Origin: Bacteroidota bacterium
Lineage (GTDB): Bacteria; Bacteroidota; Bacteroidia; Chitinophagales; Chitinophagaceae
Reading direction: 5' to 3'
Length of the DNA stretch: 5,350 bases
Assembly (NCBI GenBank): GCA_023423285.1
Contig: JAFAFV010000200.1
Location: 1-5,350 of the forward strand
The translations under genes were made by a program, and so were the position numbers. Below the pieces are notes generated by a model. It worked only from the letters and a program-made list of their open reading frames with translations. It ran no database searches and had not been told where the DNA came from. Shown piece by piece: positions 1 through 5,350 of the stretch. Every line of letters begins with the position of its first letter. Position 1 is the first letter of the stretch.

Positions 1-264
1 CTGCCTAAGCGGCCCGCCCTGAAAAAAACACAAGGACCCGATATTATATCTGCGTATTTCATCTGCCACTTTTGCCACATGATCCGGCCCCAGGTTGCTG
101 TGCGCCCGAACTACCATAAGCTGTGCAATCCGCTGATCATTGTTGAGGCTTTTATATACGCTGTCTACCCACTGTTGTGCGTTAAGGCTGCTTTTATATT
201 GTGCAAAGCTGATAAAAGGCAGCAAAAAAAATAGCGAACTGAAAAAAGATAATTTCCTGGTCAT
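1..264 (-). CDS. Secreted glycoside hydrolase family 3 protein, N-terminal part (runs off the left edge)
   Basis: Only the first 88 codons are present, starting at the ATG at 264-262. Residues 1-21 form a Sec signal peptide: Lys/Arg at positions 3-4, a Phe/Leu-rich core, and a likely signal peptidase I cut after Ser-Phe-Ala, before Gln22. There is no lipobox Cys. The mature start, with 'QQWVDSVYKSLNNDQRIAQL' and then 'IGSLCFFQGGP', matches the first helix and first strand of the GH3 TIM barrel, in the beta-N-acetylhexosaminidase/beta-glucosidase style often seen in Bacteroidota. The enzyme would act in the periplasm or outside the cell on beta-linked sugars, possibly cell-wall amino sugars. 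Some Bacteroidota homologues carry a C-terminal beta-lactamase-like serine hydrolase domain, but that part is outside the window. The catalytic Asp and the substrate cannot be judged. It is divergent from mutL. The GH3 family call is firm; the substrate is inference. Confidence 0.85.
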   Translation of the reverse strand, partial: MTRKLSFFSSLFFLLPFISFAQYKSSLNAQQWVDSVYKSLNNDQRIAQLMVVRAHSNLGPDHVAKVADEIRRYNIGSLCFFQGGPLRQ

Positions 265-291
265 TGTATTCAAAAATTTTAAGGGTATGCA

Positions 292-299
292 CAAATGTA
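292..299 (-). promoter_or_regulatory. Candidate -7 promoter box for the GH3 gene
   Basis: On the minus strand this reads TACATTTG, an exact match to the Bacteroidota -7 consensus TAnnTTTG. It ends 27 nt before the GH3 ATG, which would give a leader of about 20-25 nt. I found no convincing -33 TTTG/TTG element at the usual spacing, so the call rests on the box and its position. No Shine-Dalgarno sequence precedes the ATG, only an A/T-rich run, which is normal for this phylum. Confidence 0.4.
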
Positions 300-432
300 T
301 GCGAATATGGATAAACATTCTGCCTGCGCATATAACGTTTTAACACAAAAAACAGTTTTAGCCATCCCGATACTAATCGGAACATGAATATGGATATCTG
401 TGCATTGGTAGCTTAGTTCTACATTCATTTCG

Positions 433-440
433 TACCTTTA
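433..440 (+). promoter_or_regulatory. Weak candidate -7 promoter box for mutL
   Basis: The plus strand reads TACCTTTA, one mismatch from TAnnTTTG, ending 23 nt before the mutL GTG. No clear -33 partner is visible. It is the best candidate between the divergent GH3 and mutL starts, but it could be chance in A/T-rich DNA. Confidence 0.25.
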
Positions 441-463
441 CCCGTTCAAAAAATCAGGGAACA

Positions 464-2308
464 GTGGCTGACAAGATCGTTTTATTACCAGATAATATTG
501 CCAACCAAATAGCGGCTGGAGAAGTAATTCAGCGGCCGGCGAGCGCCGTGAAGGAGCTGCTGGAGAATGCCGTGGATGCAGGTGCCACGGAAATAAAACT
601 GATCGTGAACGATGCAGGAAAAACTTTATTACAGGTAATTGATAACGGCAGCGGCATGAGCGAAACCGATGCCCGCATGTGTTTTGAACGCCACGCCACC
701 AGCAAGATCAAAAACATTGACGACCTGTTCCACATTAAAACCATGGGTTTTCGCGGCGAGGCCCTGGCCTCTATTGCCGCCGTGGCGCAGGTGGAAATGA
801 AAACCAAACGCGCCAACGACGAAACCGGCACACTAATAGAAGTGGAGAACAGCCTGGTGATTTGTCAGGAGCCGGTGGCTGTACCCAACGGCACCAGCAT
901 TGCCATGAAGAACCTGTTTTTTAACGTACCAGCCCGCCGAAATTTTTTAAAAAGCAACGCGGCAGAAATGCGGCATATTGTGGATGAATTCACGCGCGTG
1001 GCCATGGCTTTCCCGGATATCATGTTCACGCTTACCAGTAACGGTCAGCAGGTGTTTTACCTGGAACGCGGGAGCCTGAAACAGCGTATTATCCAACTGC
1101 TGGGCAACCATTACAACGCGCGCGTGGTGGCAGTGAAAGAAGAAACGGATTATATGAACATTTACGGATTTACCGGTAAACCTGAAACGGCAAAAAAAAC
1201 CCGCGGTGACCAGTATTTTTTTGTGAACAACCGTTTTATTAAAAGTGCTTACCTGAACCACGCGGTGATGAATGCTTACCAGGAAATGATCCCTACGGAC
1301 AGCTTCCCGATGTATGTACTGTTTATTGATCTTGATCCGGCGCAGGTGGATGTAAATGTGCATCCCACCAAACAGGAAATTAAATTTGAAGACGAGAAAA
1401 TTGTTTATGCTTTTGTGCAGGCAGCGGTGAAGCATTCGCTGGCACAATTTAGCGTAACGCCTACGCTTGATTTTGACCTGGACGCATCTATTCAGCAACT
1501 GCCTTCTATTTCGCAGCCGTTTACAGTAGATAAAAAAGACGCGATTGCCACATCTCCGCTGTTCAAAGGCTTTACGCAAAAAAACCAAGCGCATTTTATT
1601 GAGCGGCCATCGCAAAGCGAGCTAAAAAGCTGGAAGGATTTTTATGCTCCCCTGCCAAAAGAGGAAGGCTTGTCAGACTATGAGAAAGCACAACAACAAA
1701 CTTCTGTTTTACACAAAACCAGGCCGGGCATAACCATTGAAGAACATACAGAACTGGCGCAGGTGCTGAACACTTATATTATTGTTCCTGCCACCGGCAG
1801 TTTTTTGCTCGTGAACCAGCAATCGGCGCACGAGCGCGTACTATACGAACAAATGAAACTGGCCGCCAATGGCAAACCGATAGCCACGCAGCGCAGCATG
1901 TTTCCTGCCACGCTGGAACTAAGCCCTGCCGATGCGGTATTGCTGAATGAACTGCTTGACGACCTGCTGCTGCTGGGCTATATGATAGAACCTTTTGGCC
2001 ACAACAGCTTTGTAATACAGGGCACCCCTGCCGACCTGGCTGATGGCAATGAAAAGCAACTGATTGATTTTACGCTGGAACAATACAAACATTTTAACAG
2101 CGACATCAAAATTTCTAACCGGGAAAAACTCATTCGCTCGCTAGCCCGGCAGCGCGCCATTAAAGCAGGCACACGCCTTACCGAACGTGAAATGAGAGGA
2201 CTGCTTTCCTCGCTTTTTGCCTGCAAAATTTACAACACCGCACCCGATGGCAACCCTACCTACCTGGAGTTTAAGCAGGATCAGATTGAAAAAATGTTTG
2301 GGAGGTAA
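464..2308 (+). CDS. mutL: DNA mismatch repair protein MutL
   Basis: This 614-residue protein is of normal MutL length. MutL is recruited by mismatch-bound MutS and triggers strand removal. The N-terminal GHKL ATPase (about 1-330) is intact: 'IANQIAAGEV' at 13-21, motif I E31-LLEN35-AVDAG, motif II D60-NGSGM, motif III 'GFRGEAL' at 95-101, 'NVPARRNFLKS', and 'VDVNVHPTK' at 295-303 ending in the conserved Lys303. A polar linker (about 340-425) leads to the C-terminal dimerisation domain. There the endonuclease motif DQHA(x)2E(x)4E is altered to 'NQQSAHERVLYE' at 451-462. The ACK(x)AIKAG-like motif is 'ARQRAIKAG' at 561-569, and the CPHGRPT-like motif is 'APDGNPT' at 593-599. A QxxxxP clamp-binding-like motif remains at 476-481. 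The start is GTG at 464, supported by the family's usual N-terminus beginning only a few residues before 'LLPDNIANQIAAGEV'. A weak AGGGA lies 3 nt upstream. The gene is convergent with ricT. Confidence 0.97.
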   Translation: MADKIVLLPDNIANQIAAGEVIQRPASAVKELLENAVDAGATEIKLIVNDAGKTLLQVIDNGSGMSETDARMCFERHATSKIKNIDDLFHIKTMGFRGEALASIAAVAQVEMKTKRANDETGTLIEVENSLVICQEPVAVPNGTSIAMKNLFFNVPARRNFLKSNAAEMRHIVDEFTRVAMAFPDIMFTLTSNGQQVFYLERGSLKQRIIQLLGNHYNARVVAVKEETDYMNIYGFTGKPETAKKTRGDQYFFVNNRFIKSAYLNHAVMNAYQEMIPTDSFPMYVLFIDLDPAQVDVNVHPTKQEIKFEDEKIVYAFVQAAVKHSLAQFSVTPTLDFDLDASIQQLPSISQPFTVDKKDAIATSPLFKGFTQKNQAHFIERPSQSELKSWKDFYAPLPKEEGLSDYEKAQQQTSVLHKTRPGITIEEHTELAQVLNTYIIVPATGSFLLVNQQSAHERVLYEQMKLAANGKPIATQRSMFPATLELSPADAVLLNELLDDLLLLGYMIEPFGHNSFVIQGTPADLADGNEKQLIDFTLEQYKHFNSDIKISNREKLIRSLARQRAIKAGTRLTEREMRGLLSSLFACKIYNTAPDGNPTYLEFKQDQIEKMFGR

Positions 2309-2323
2309 CCCCTTCTACATATT

Positions 2324-2357
2324 AAAAAAAGCAGCAACCTTTTTACTGATTGCTGCT
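2324..2357 (-). terminator. Rho-independent terminator for the ricT-like gene
   Basis: AGCAGCAA (2330-2337) and TTGCTGCT (2350-2357) form a perfect 8 bp stem with a 12 nt loop. Read on the minus strand, the stem is followed directly by a run of seven T (complement of 2324-2330, the last base also in the stem). It lies about 24 nt past the ricT stop codon. On the plus strand the stem is followed only by an irregular A/T-rich stretch, so any role in ending mutL transcription would be weaker. Confidence 0.8.
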
Positions 2358-2380
2358 GTACTAATAATTTTATTTACACC

Positions 2381-3637
2381 TTAATTTTTAGGGCGGTTAG
2401 GATTGGGCCTGTGCCTTTTTTGCGGTGAACCTTGTTGCTGCCCTCTTGGCCTTGCTTGCTGTTGGTTCTGGCCGGGACTTTTATCTGGACCGCCACCCTG
2501 CCTGTTCTGGGTTCTTTGTTTGTTAACAAGCTTTTTCTTTCTGTCGGCCTTTTCTAATGTTTTTAAACTGATCTGCCCTACCACATCCACAAATTCCGGT
2601 TCGGCCTCACGCACTTTGTTAGAAACAACGTCCACAGTTTCCAGTTCCGGAGGAATGATGTTTTGCCTGTTGAGCGATTTTATTTTACGAACACTTTCAA
2701 TGGTAAGCGGGTAATGCTTGTTGCTGTCGGGTAGCACATACCACATCAGGTTTTTAAAAATATCTTTTTTAATCAGATGGGCCCTGCCTTTTGCTACTTC
2801 TATCTGATCACAGTCGTTGGGGAAACCTTGCAAGGCATCAAGGTAAGTATCCAACTCGTAGTTGAGGCAGCATTTCAGCCTGCCGCACTGGCCGCTGAGC
2901 TTGGTTTGATTGATGGAGAGATTTTGGTAACGGGCAACTGTAGTGTTTACCGATTTGAAATCGGTGAGCCAGGTGCTGCAGCAAAGTTCCCGGCCGCAAC
3001 TGCCAATACCGCCCACTTTACCGGCTTCCTGGCGTGCACCTATCTGGCGCATTTCTACCTTTACCTTAAACTCAGAGGCATAAACTTTTATGAGTTCTCT
3101 GAAATCTACACGGCCATCAGCTATGTAAAAAAAAGTGGCTTTGCGGCCATCGGCCTGCATTTCTACCTGGCTTATTTTCATGTCCAGGTTCAGTTGCCTG
3201 GCTATAGCCCGGCTGCGGATCACGGCTTCGGGCTCCCGCTCTTTATTAATACGGCGCTGCTCCAAATCGCGCTCAGTGGCCACGCGCAGTATTTTTTTCA
3301 TGTCTGCGTTGTGCTCCTTTACATTGTGCTTTTTCATTTGCAGGCGTACAATTTCACCCGTAAGAGAAATTTCACCCACATCAAAGCCACTCACGCCTTC
3401 CACCGTAACAAGATCTCCTTTTTCAAAATAATGCAGGGTGGGGTTACGAAAAAAGTCTTTTCTTGTACCATTATTAAAGCTCACTTCCACCACGTTGCAA
3501 TAGTCGTTCGTCATGGGCAGGTTGTGCAGCCAATCATAAGCGTTCATTCTATTGCATCCGCCGGTACTGCATCCGCCATTGCTTTGGCAGCCGTTTGGCT
3601 TTAGGCCTTTTGCAGTACCACAACTTGTACAACTCAT
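2381..3637 (-). CDS. ricT: RicT-like PSP1-domain protein (YaaT family)
   Basis: I chose the ATG at 3637 (418 aa). An in-frame TTG two codons upstream (3643) is possible but less likely. The PSP1 domain covers about 120-207 ('VIRSRAIARQLNL', 'FRELIKVYA'). It is followed by the diagnostic cysteine block 'GGIGSCGRELCCSTWL' (C214, C219, C220) and 'SGQCGRLKCCLNYE' (C251, C256, C257). In Bacillus, RicT works with RicA and RicF in a [4Fe-4S]-containing complex that directs RNase Y-dependent RNA processing and affects phosphorelay signalling. Whether that role holds here is inference. Extra features are an N-terminal Cys cluster (C3, C6, C17, C23, C28) just before 'DWL', and a basic Gln/Pro/Arg/Asn-rich tail at about 363-418, predicted disordered. 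It lies downstream of holB on the same strand, the order also known in Bacillus (holB-yaaT), and ends at a good hairpin terminator. Confidence 0.9.
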   Translation of the reverse strand: MSCTSCGTAKGLKPNGCQSNGGCSTGGCNRMNAYDWLHNLPMTNDYCNVVEVSFNNGTRKDFFRNPTLHYFEKGDLVTVEGVSGFDVGEISLTGEIVRLQMKKHNVKEHNADMKKILRVATERDLEQRRINKEREPEAVIRSRAIARQLNLDMKISQVEMQADGRKATFFYIADGRVDFRELIKVYASEFKVKVEMRQIGARQEAGKVGGIGSCGRELCCSTWLTDFKSVNTTVARYQNLSINQTKLSGQCGRLKCCLNYELDTYLDALQGFPNDCDQIEVAKGRAHLIKKDIFKNLMWYVLPDSNKHYPLTIESVRKIKSLNRQNIIPPELETVDVVSNKVREAEPEFVDVVGQISLKTLEKADRKKKLVNKQRTQNRQGGGPDKSPGQNQQQARPRGQQQGSPQKRHRPNPNRPKN

Positions 3638-3640
3638 TGA

Positions 3641-3648
3641 CAAATATA
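3641..3648 (-). promoter_or_regulatory. Candidate -7 promoter box touching the ricT start
   Basis: The minus strand reads TATATTTG, an exact TAnnTTTG match, ending only 3 nt before the ATG at 3637. If it is used, the transcript would start at or next to the start codon, giving a leaderless or nearly leaderless mRNA. No -33 TTTG/TTG is seen at the usual spacing. The surrounding sequence is A/T-rich, so chance occurrence is possible. Confidence 0.35.
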
Positions 3649-3661
3649 TTTATAGTACCGC

Positions 3662-3691
3662 CTTTGGGTAATGCTTTTTAATTTACCAAAG
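3662..3691. repeat. Imperfect inverted repeat upstream of ricT
   Basis: CTTTGG (3662-3667) pairs with CCAAAG (3686-3691). After one bulged G, TAA (3669-3671) pairs with TTA (3683-3685). This gives nine pairs around an 11 nt loop. It sits 25-54 bp upstream of the ricT ATG, where a regulator or the -33 region would be. It could be an operator-like site or a chance structure. Confidence 0.3.
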
Positions 3692-3783
3692 ATGGTCCCT
3701 GTTCAACAAATTAATAAAACAAAGGAATTACTGTGATAGTCCTGGCAAAATCTGAGTATATGTATACCCTAAGGATGGGTATT

Positions 3784-3816
3784 TTAAAAATATTTATAAA
3801 TTGAAACCCAATTTAT
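3784..3816 (-). terminator. Weak candidate terminator downstream of holB
   Basis: On the minus strand an A/T-rich 8 bp stem (3816-3809 with 3803-3796, loop GGTTT) is followed a few bases later by TTTTT (complement of 3786-3790). It lies about 87 nt past the holB stop. The stem has only two G-C pairs, so it would be weak, and read-through from holB into ricT remains possible. Confidence 0.25.
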
Positions 3817-3902
3817 TATCAACAATTCGTGCCATGCGATAAGCCCGGTCTTCACGTATTCATCCTCTGTATCTTTCCTTTCACGCCACAATATTCATCT
3901 CC

Positions 3903-5126
3903 TCAATCATTCAAAAATACTATTTTGTCCTGAATGATATGATAAATTTTTATGGTAAGTGCCATGAACAGCATTTTACCATTTGCATTTCTTTCAATAT
4001 AATAAGCCGCGTTATCCAATTCTTCTACAATGGCCTGCTGCTGTTCTATGCCGGTAATATTGTTCAGCCTGCTGGCAAAATCAAGGTCTTTTTCGGGATA
4101 TTGCGTGCCTGTTTCGGGCACAATATTCATTCTTATGGCTAACTGAAGCAGGCGGTTGAAATATTTTAAAAACTGTTTTTGATTTTCACGTCCCAGTTTG
4201 CTGATCCCGTCTACCCATTTTGCCTGTGCTGCCGGTCCGCCGCGCAAAATAGCGTTCAGCCAGTCGCGCAAAAGGCTTTGCCAGTCTTCATTGGCGTGCT
4301 GTCCCATTTGCAGCGCCTCGCGGTAATTTCCATCTACTACCATGGCAATACGGCCCGCAGTAGCAGGCTCTGTATGGTTTCGGTGTATGAGCGCTTCTTC
4401 AATCGCGGCGTCTTCCAATTGCGGAACTTTTATAATTTGGCAGCGGCTTAAAATGGTGGGTAATATCTGTGCTTCATTTTCGGCTACCAGTAAAAAAAGC
4501 GTTTTTTCCGGCGGTTCCTCTATCAGCTTTAATAATTTATTGCCCTCGGCTCCCAGGTATTCGGGCATCCACATGATCAGCACTTTGTAACCGCCTTCAA
4601 AACTTTTCAGGTTCAGTTTGCGAATGATATCATTACACTCAGCCGCCGTAATATTACCCTGTTTATTTTCTGCCCCCAAAAACTGCAGCCAGTCATACAG
4701 ATTGCCGTAGGGATAGCTTTTTATAAACTCTCTCCATTCTGCAATGTAATCGGTACTCAATGCAGGTTTCCCGTCTTTTCTTGCTATTACGGGGTAAGAA
4801 AAATGTATATCCGGATGAACCAGTGCATCCATTTTGAGGCAGGATGGGCAGGAGCCACAGGCTTCGCCAGCAGGCTTACTTTCAGCAACAGGCGCAGTTT
4901 CGGTTTCAAAAAGTGAATTGCCAAACAAACCGCCGGATGGAGCAGCCGGCTGCACGGGAATTGTTTGTGCACAGGCAATATACTGCGCAAACGCAATGGC
5001 CAGTGGCAATGCCCCGCTGCCTTCTTTTGCCAAAAACAACAGGGCATGTGCCAGGCGGTTTTCCTGCATCAGCGCCGGTAGCTCTTTTTTAAGATGTGAT
5101 TGCCCTATAACCTGCGAAAATTGCAT
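3903..5126 (-). CDS. holB: DNA polymerase III delta prime subunit (clamp loader)
   Basis: The 407-residue protein has the AAA+ clamp-loader fold. 'VIGQSHLKKEL' opens the domain. The P-loop region 'LAKEGSGALPLA' (about 32-43) lacks the GK(T/S) needed for ATP binding, as expected for delta prime, which is a non-ATPase member of the pentameric loader that places the beta clamp on DNA. A zinc module is formed by C52, C90, C93 and C96 ('CGSCPSC'), then 'HPD' at 104-106. The Walker B region is degenerate ('MWMPEYL', 185-191), followed by 'NKLLKLIEEPPEKT' (196-209). The sensor-1 'SRC' at 227-229, contacted by the neighbouring subunit, is kept. About 37 residues separate C52 from C90, against 8 between the first two zinc Cys in E. 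coli delta prime. The ATG at 5126 is followed directly by the family's 'F..VIGQ' opening. It lies 69 nt downstream of the DUF486-type gene and upstream of ricT. Confidence 0.93.
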   Translation of the reverse strand: MQFSQVIGQSHLKKELPALMQENRLAHALLFLAKEGSGALPLAIAFAQYIACAQTIPVQPAAPSGGLFGNSLFETETAPVAESKPAGEACGSCPSCLKMDALVHPDIHFSYPVIARKDGKPALSTDYIAEWREFIKSYPYGNLYDWLQFLGAENKQGNITAAECNDIIRKLNLKSFEGGYKVLIMWMPEYLGAEGNKLLKLIEEPPEKTLFLLVAENEAQILPTILSRCQIIKVPQLEDAAIEEALIHRNHTEPATAGRIAMVVDGNYREALQMGQHANEDWQSLLRDWLNAILRGGPAAQAKWVDGISKLGRENQKQFLKYFNRLLQLAIRMNIVPETGTQYPEKDLDFASRLNNITGIEQQQAIVEELDNAAYYIERNANGKMLFMALTIKIYHIIQDKIVFLND

Positions 5127-5131
5127 GAGGG

Positions 5132-5139
5132 CAAATGTA
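5132..5139 (-). promoter_or_regulatory. Candidate -7 promoter box touching the holB start
   Basis: The minus strand reads TACATTTG, an exact TAnnTTTG match and the same eight bases as the box before the GH3 gene. It ends 5 nt before the holB ATG. Use of this box would put the transcript start at or within a base or two of the ATG, leaving no room for a ribosome-binding site. No good -33 element is visible at the usual spacing. Confidence 0.4.
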
Positions 5140-5175
5140 GTTAGGAATGTTGGAAAGTTGAAGGAAGTATAAAAT

Positions 5176-5192
5176 GGATTATTCTTAATTCC
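5176..5192 (-). terminator. Weak hairpin after the DUF486-type gene
   Basis: GGATTA (5176-5181) can pair with TAAT/CC (5186-5192, one bulged T) around a 4 nt loop. On the minus strand it is followed by ATTTTAT. It starts 3 nt after the stop codon. The stem is short and bulged, so the terminator call is tentative. Confidence 0.2.
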
Positions 5193-5195
5193 CTT

Positions 5196-5350
5196 TTATT
5201 TCTTAAATATAAAATACACGGCGAGCACTAAAAAGCAAAAACCGATGAAATGATTGAGCGTGAAGGTCTGATTTTTAAAAAATACTGTGGCAAAAATGGT
5301 AAATACTATTAACGTAATCACTTCCTGAATGACCTTTAGCTGCCATAAAT
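5196..5350 (-). CDS. DUF486/DMT-type small membrane protein, C-terminal part (runs off the right edge)
   Basis: The last 50 complete codons are present, ending in Lys-Lys-TAA at 5198-5196. The sequence 'LKVIQEVITLIVFTIFATVF' is followed by a short polar turn ('KNQTFTLNH') and then 'FIGFCFLVLAVYFIFKK'. This matches the C-terminal end of DUF486 proteins, which are small (about 110 aa) four-helix inner-membrane proteins related to the drug/metabolite transporter superfamily. The 'LKxIQEVITL' segment and the hydrophobic end closing in 'FIF(K/R)' are the recognisable parts. Two membrane segments are visible (about the first and last 18-20 residues). The substrate is unknown for this family. The start and first two helices lie beyond the window. 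Confidence 0.8.
   Translation of the reverse strand, partial: LWQLKVIQEVITLIVFTIFATVFFKNQTFTLNHFIGFCFLVLAVYFIFKK

Larger units (their letters stand above)
3638..3902. other. 265 bp gap between holB and ricT, no convincing gene
   Basis: The ricT-side half is A/T-rich and holds the ricT promoter-like box and an inverted repeat. Near the middle are two small hairpins: ATACCC/GGGTAT (3764-3769 with 3777-3782, 7 nt loop) and ATAAATTG/CAATTTAT (3796-3803 with 3809-3816, 5 nt loop). The holB-side part (about 3822-3900) is less A/T-rich. It contains a 35-codon minus-strand frame with only a TTG start (3891 to stop 3784), which I cannot assign to any family. I see no tRNA, no riboswitch I recognise, and no insertion-sequence ends. 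Confidence 0.6.

Noticed and set aside
367..380. Hairpin CCGAT-ACTA-ATCGG in the GH3/mutL divergent region
   Set aside because: Only 5 bp of stem, no U-tract, and no known operator match. Chance is a sufficient explanation, although its place between two divergent genes is noted.
194..385. 63-codon minus-strand frame overlapping the GH3 start
   Set aside because: It is a different frame from the GH3 signal peptide and gives no recognisable protein. The GH3 frame explains the sequence better.
947..1615. 222-codon minus-strand open frame opposite mutL
   Set aside because: It lies entirely within mutL, whose motifs are unmistakable. The antisense translation is rich in His/Arg/Phe without any recognisable domain.
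2777..3604. 275-codon plus-strand open frame opposite ricT
   Set aside because: It is fully antisense to the well-supported PSP1/RicT gene, its translation shows no family signature, and it arises from the codon pattern of the real gene.
3641..3643. TTG codon as the ricT start (two codons upstream of the ATG)
   Set aside because: The ATG at 3637 is immediately available, fits the Cys-rich N-terminus of the family, and leaves the TATATTTG box outside the coding region.
3764..3782. Hairpin ATACCC-TAAGGAT-GGGTAT followed by TTTT on the plus strand as a plus-strand terminator
   Set aside because: There is no plus-strand gene upstream for it to end, and the stem is only 6 bp. On the minus strand no T-run follows.
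1..5350. Mobile element, CRISPR array, phage or defence system
   Set aside because: No transposase, integrase, terminal repeats, spaced direct repeats or defence-type proteins were seen. Gene content is ordinary chromosomal core plus one glycosidase.

Overview
The window looks like chromosomal core sequence from a member of the Bacteroidota, plausibly a Chitinophagaceae relative. This is judged from protein style and promoter boxes, not from a database search. The clues are exact TAnnTTTG (-7 type) boxes before three genes, no strong Shine-Dalgarno sequences, a secreted family 3 glycoside hydrolase with an 'FAQ' signal-peptide end, and a RicT-type PSP1 protein with a Cys-rich N-terminus.

Layout from left to right: (1) the N-terminal 88 codons of a secreted GH3 glycosidase on the minus strand, running off the left edge; (2) a roughly 200 bp divergent intergenic region; (3) a complete mutL on the plus strand with a GTG start; (4) a 72 bp convergent gap holding a hairpin plus U-tract terminator for the minus-strand gene; (5) a complete ricT-like PSP1 gene on the minus strand; (6) a 265 bp gap without a convincing gene but with small inverted repeats and a 35-codon open frame; (7) a complete holB (DNA polymerase III delta prime subunit) on the minus strand; (8) the last 50 codons of a DUF486/DMT-type small membrane protein on the minus strand, running off the right edge.

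Three of the five genes are housekeeping: mismatch repair (mutL), clamp loading at the replication fork (holB), and an iron-sulfur/RNA-processing type regulator (ricT). The holB-then-ricT order is the same as the known holB-yaaT order in Bacillus, but here the two are separated by 265 bp and each has its own promoter-like box. MutL and HolB both work with the replication sliding clamp, but they are convergent or distant here and there is no evidence of co-transcription.

I see no mobile element, CRISPR array, tRNA or rRNA, and no clear novel multi-gene system. The points most worth a second look are: MutL has lost the recognisable metal-binding endonuclease residues while keeping a clamp-binding-like motif; promoter boxes touch the start codons of ricT and holB, suggesting leaderless mRNAs; the HolB zinc module carries an insert; and the RicT-like protein has an extra N-terminal Cys cluster and a basic disordered tail.
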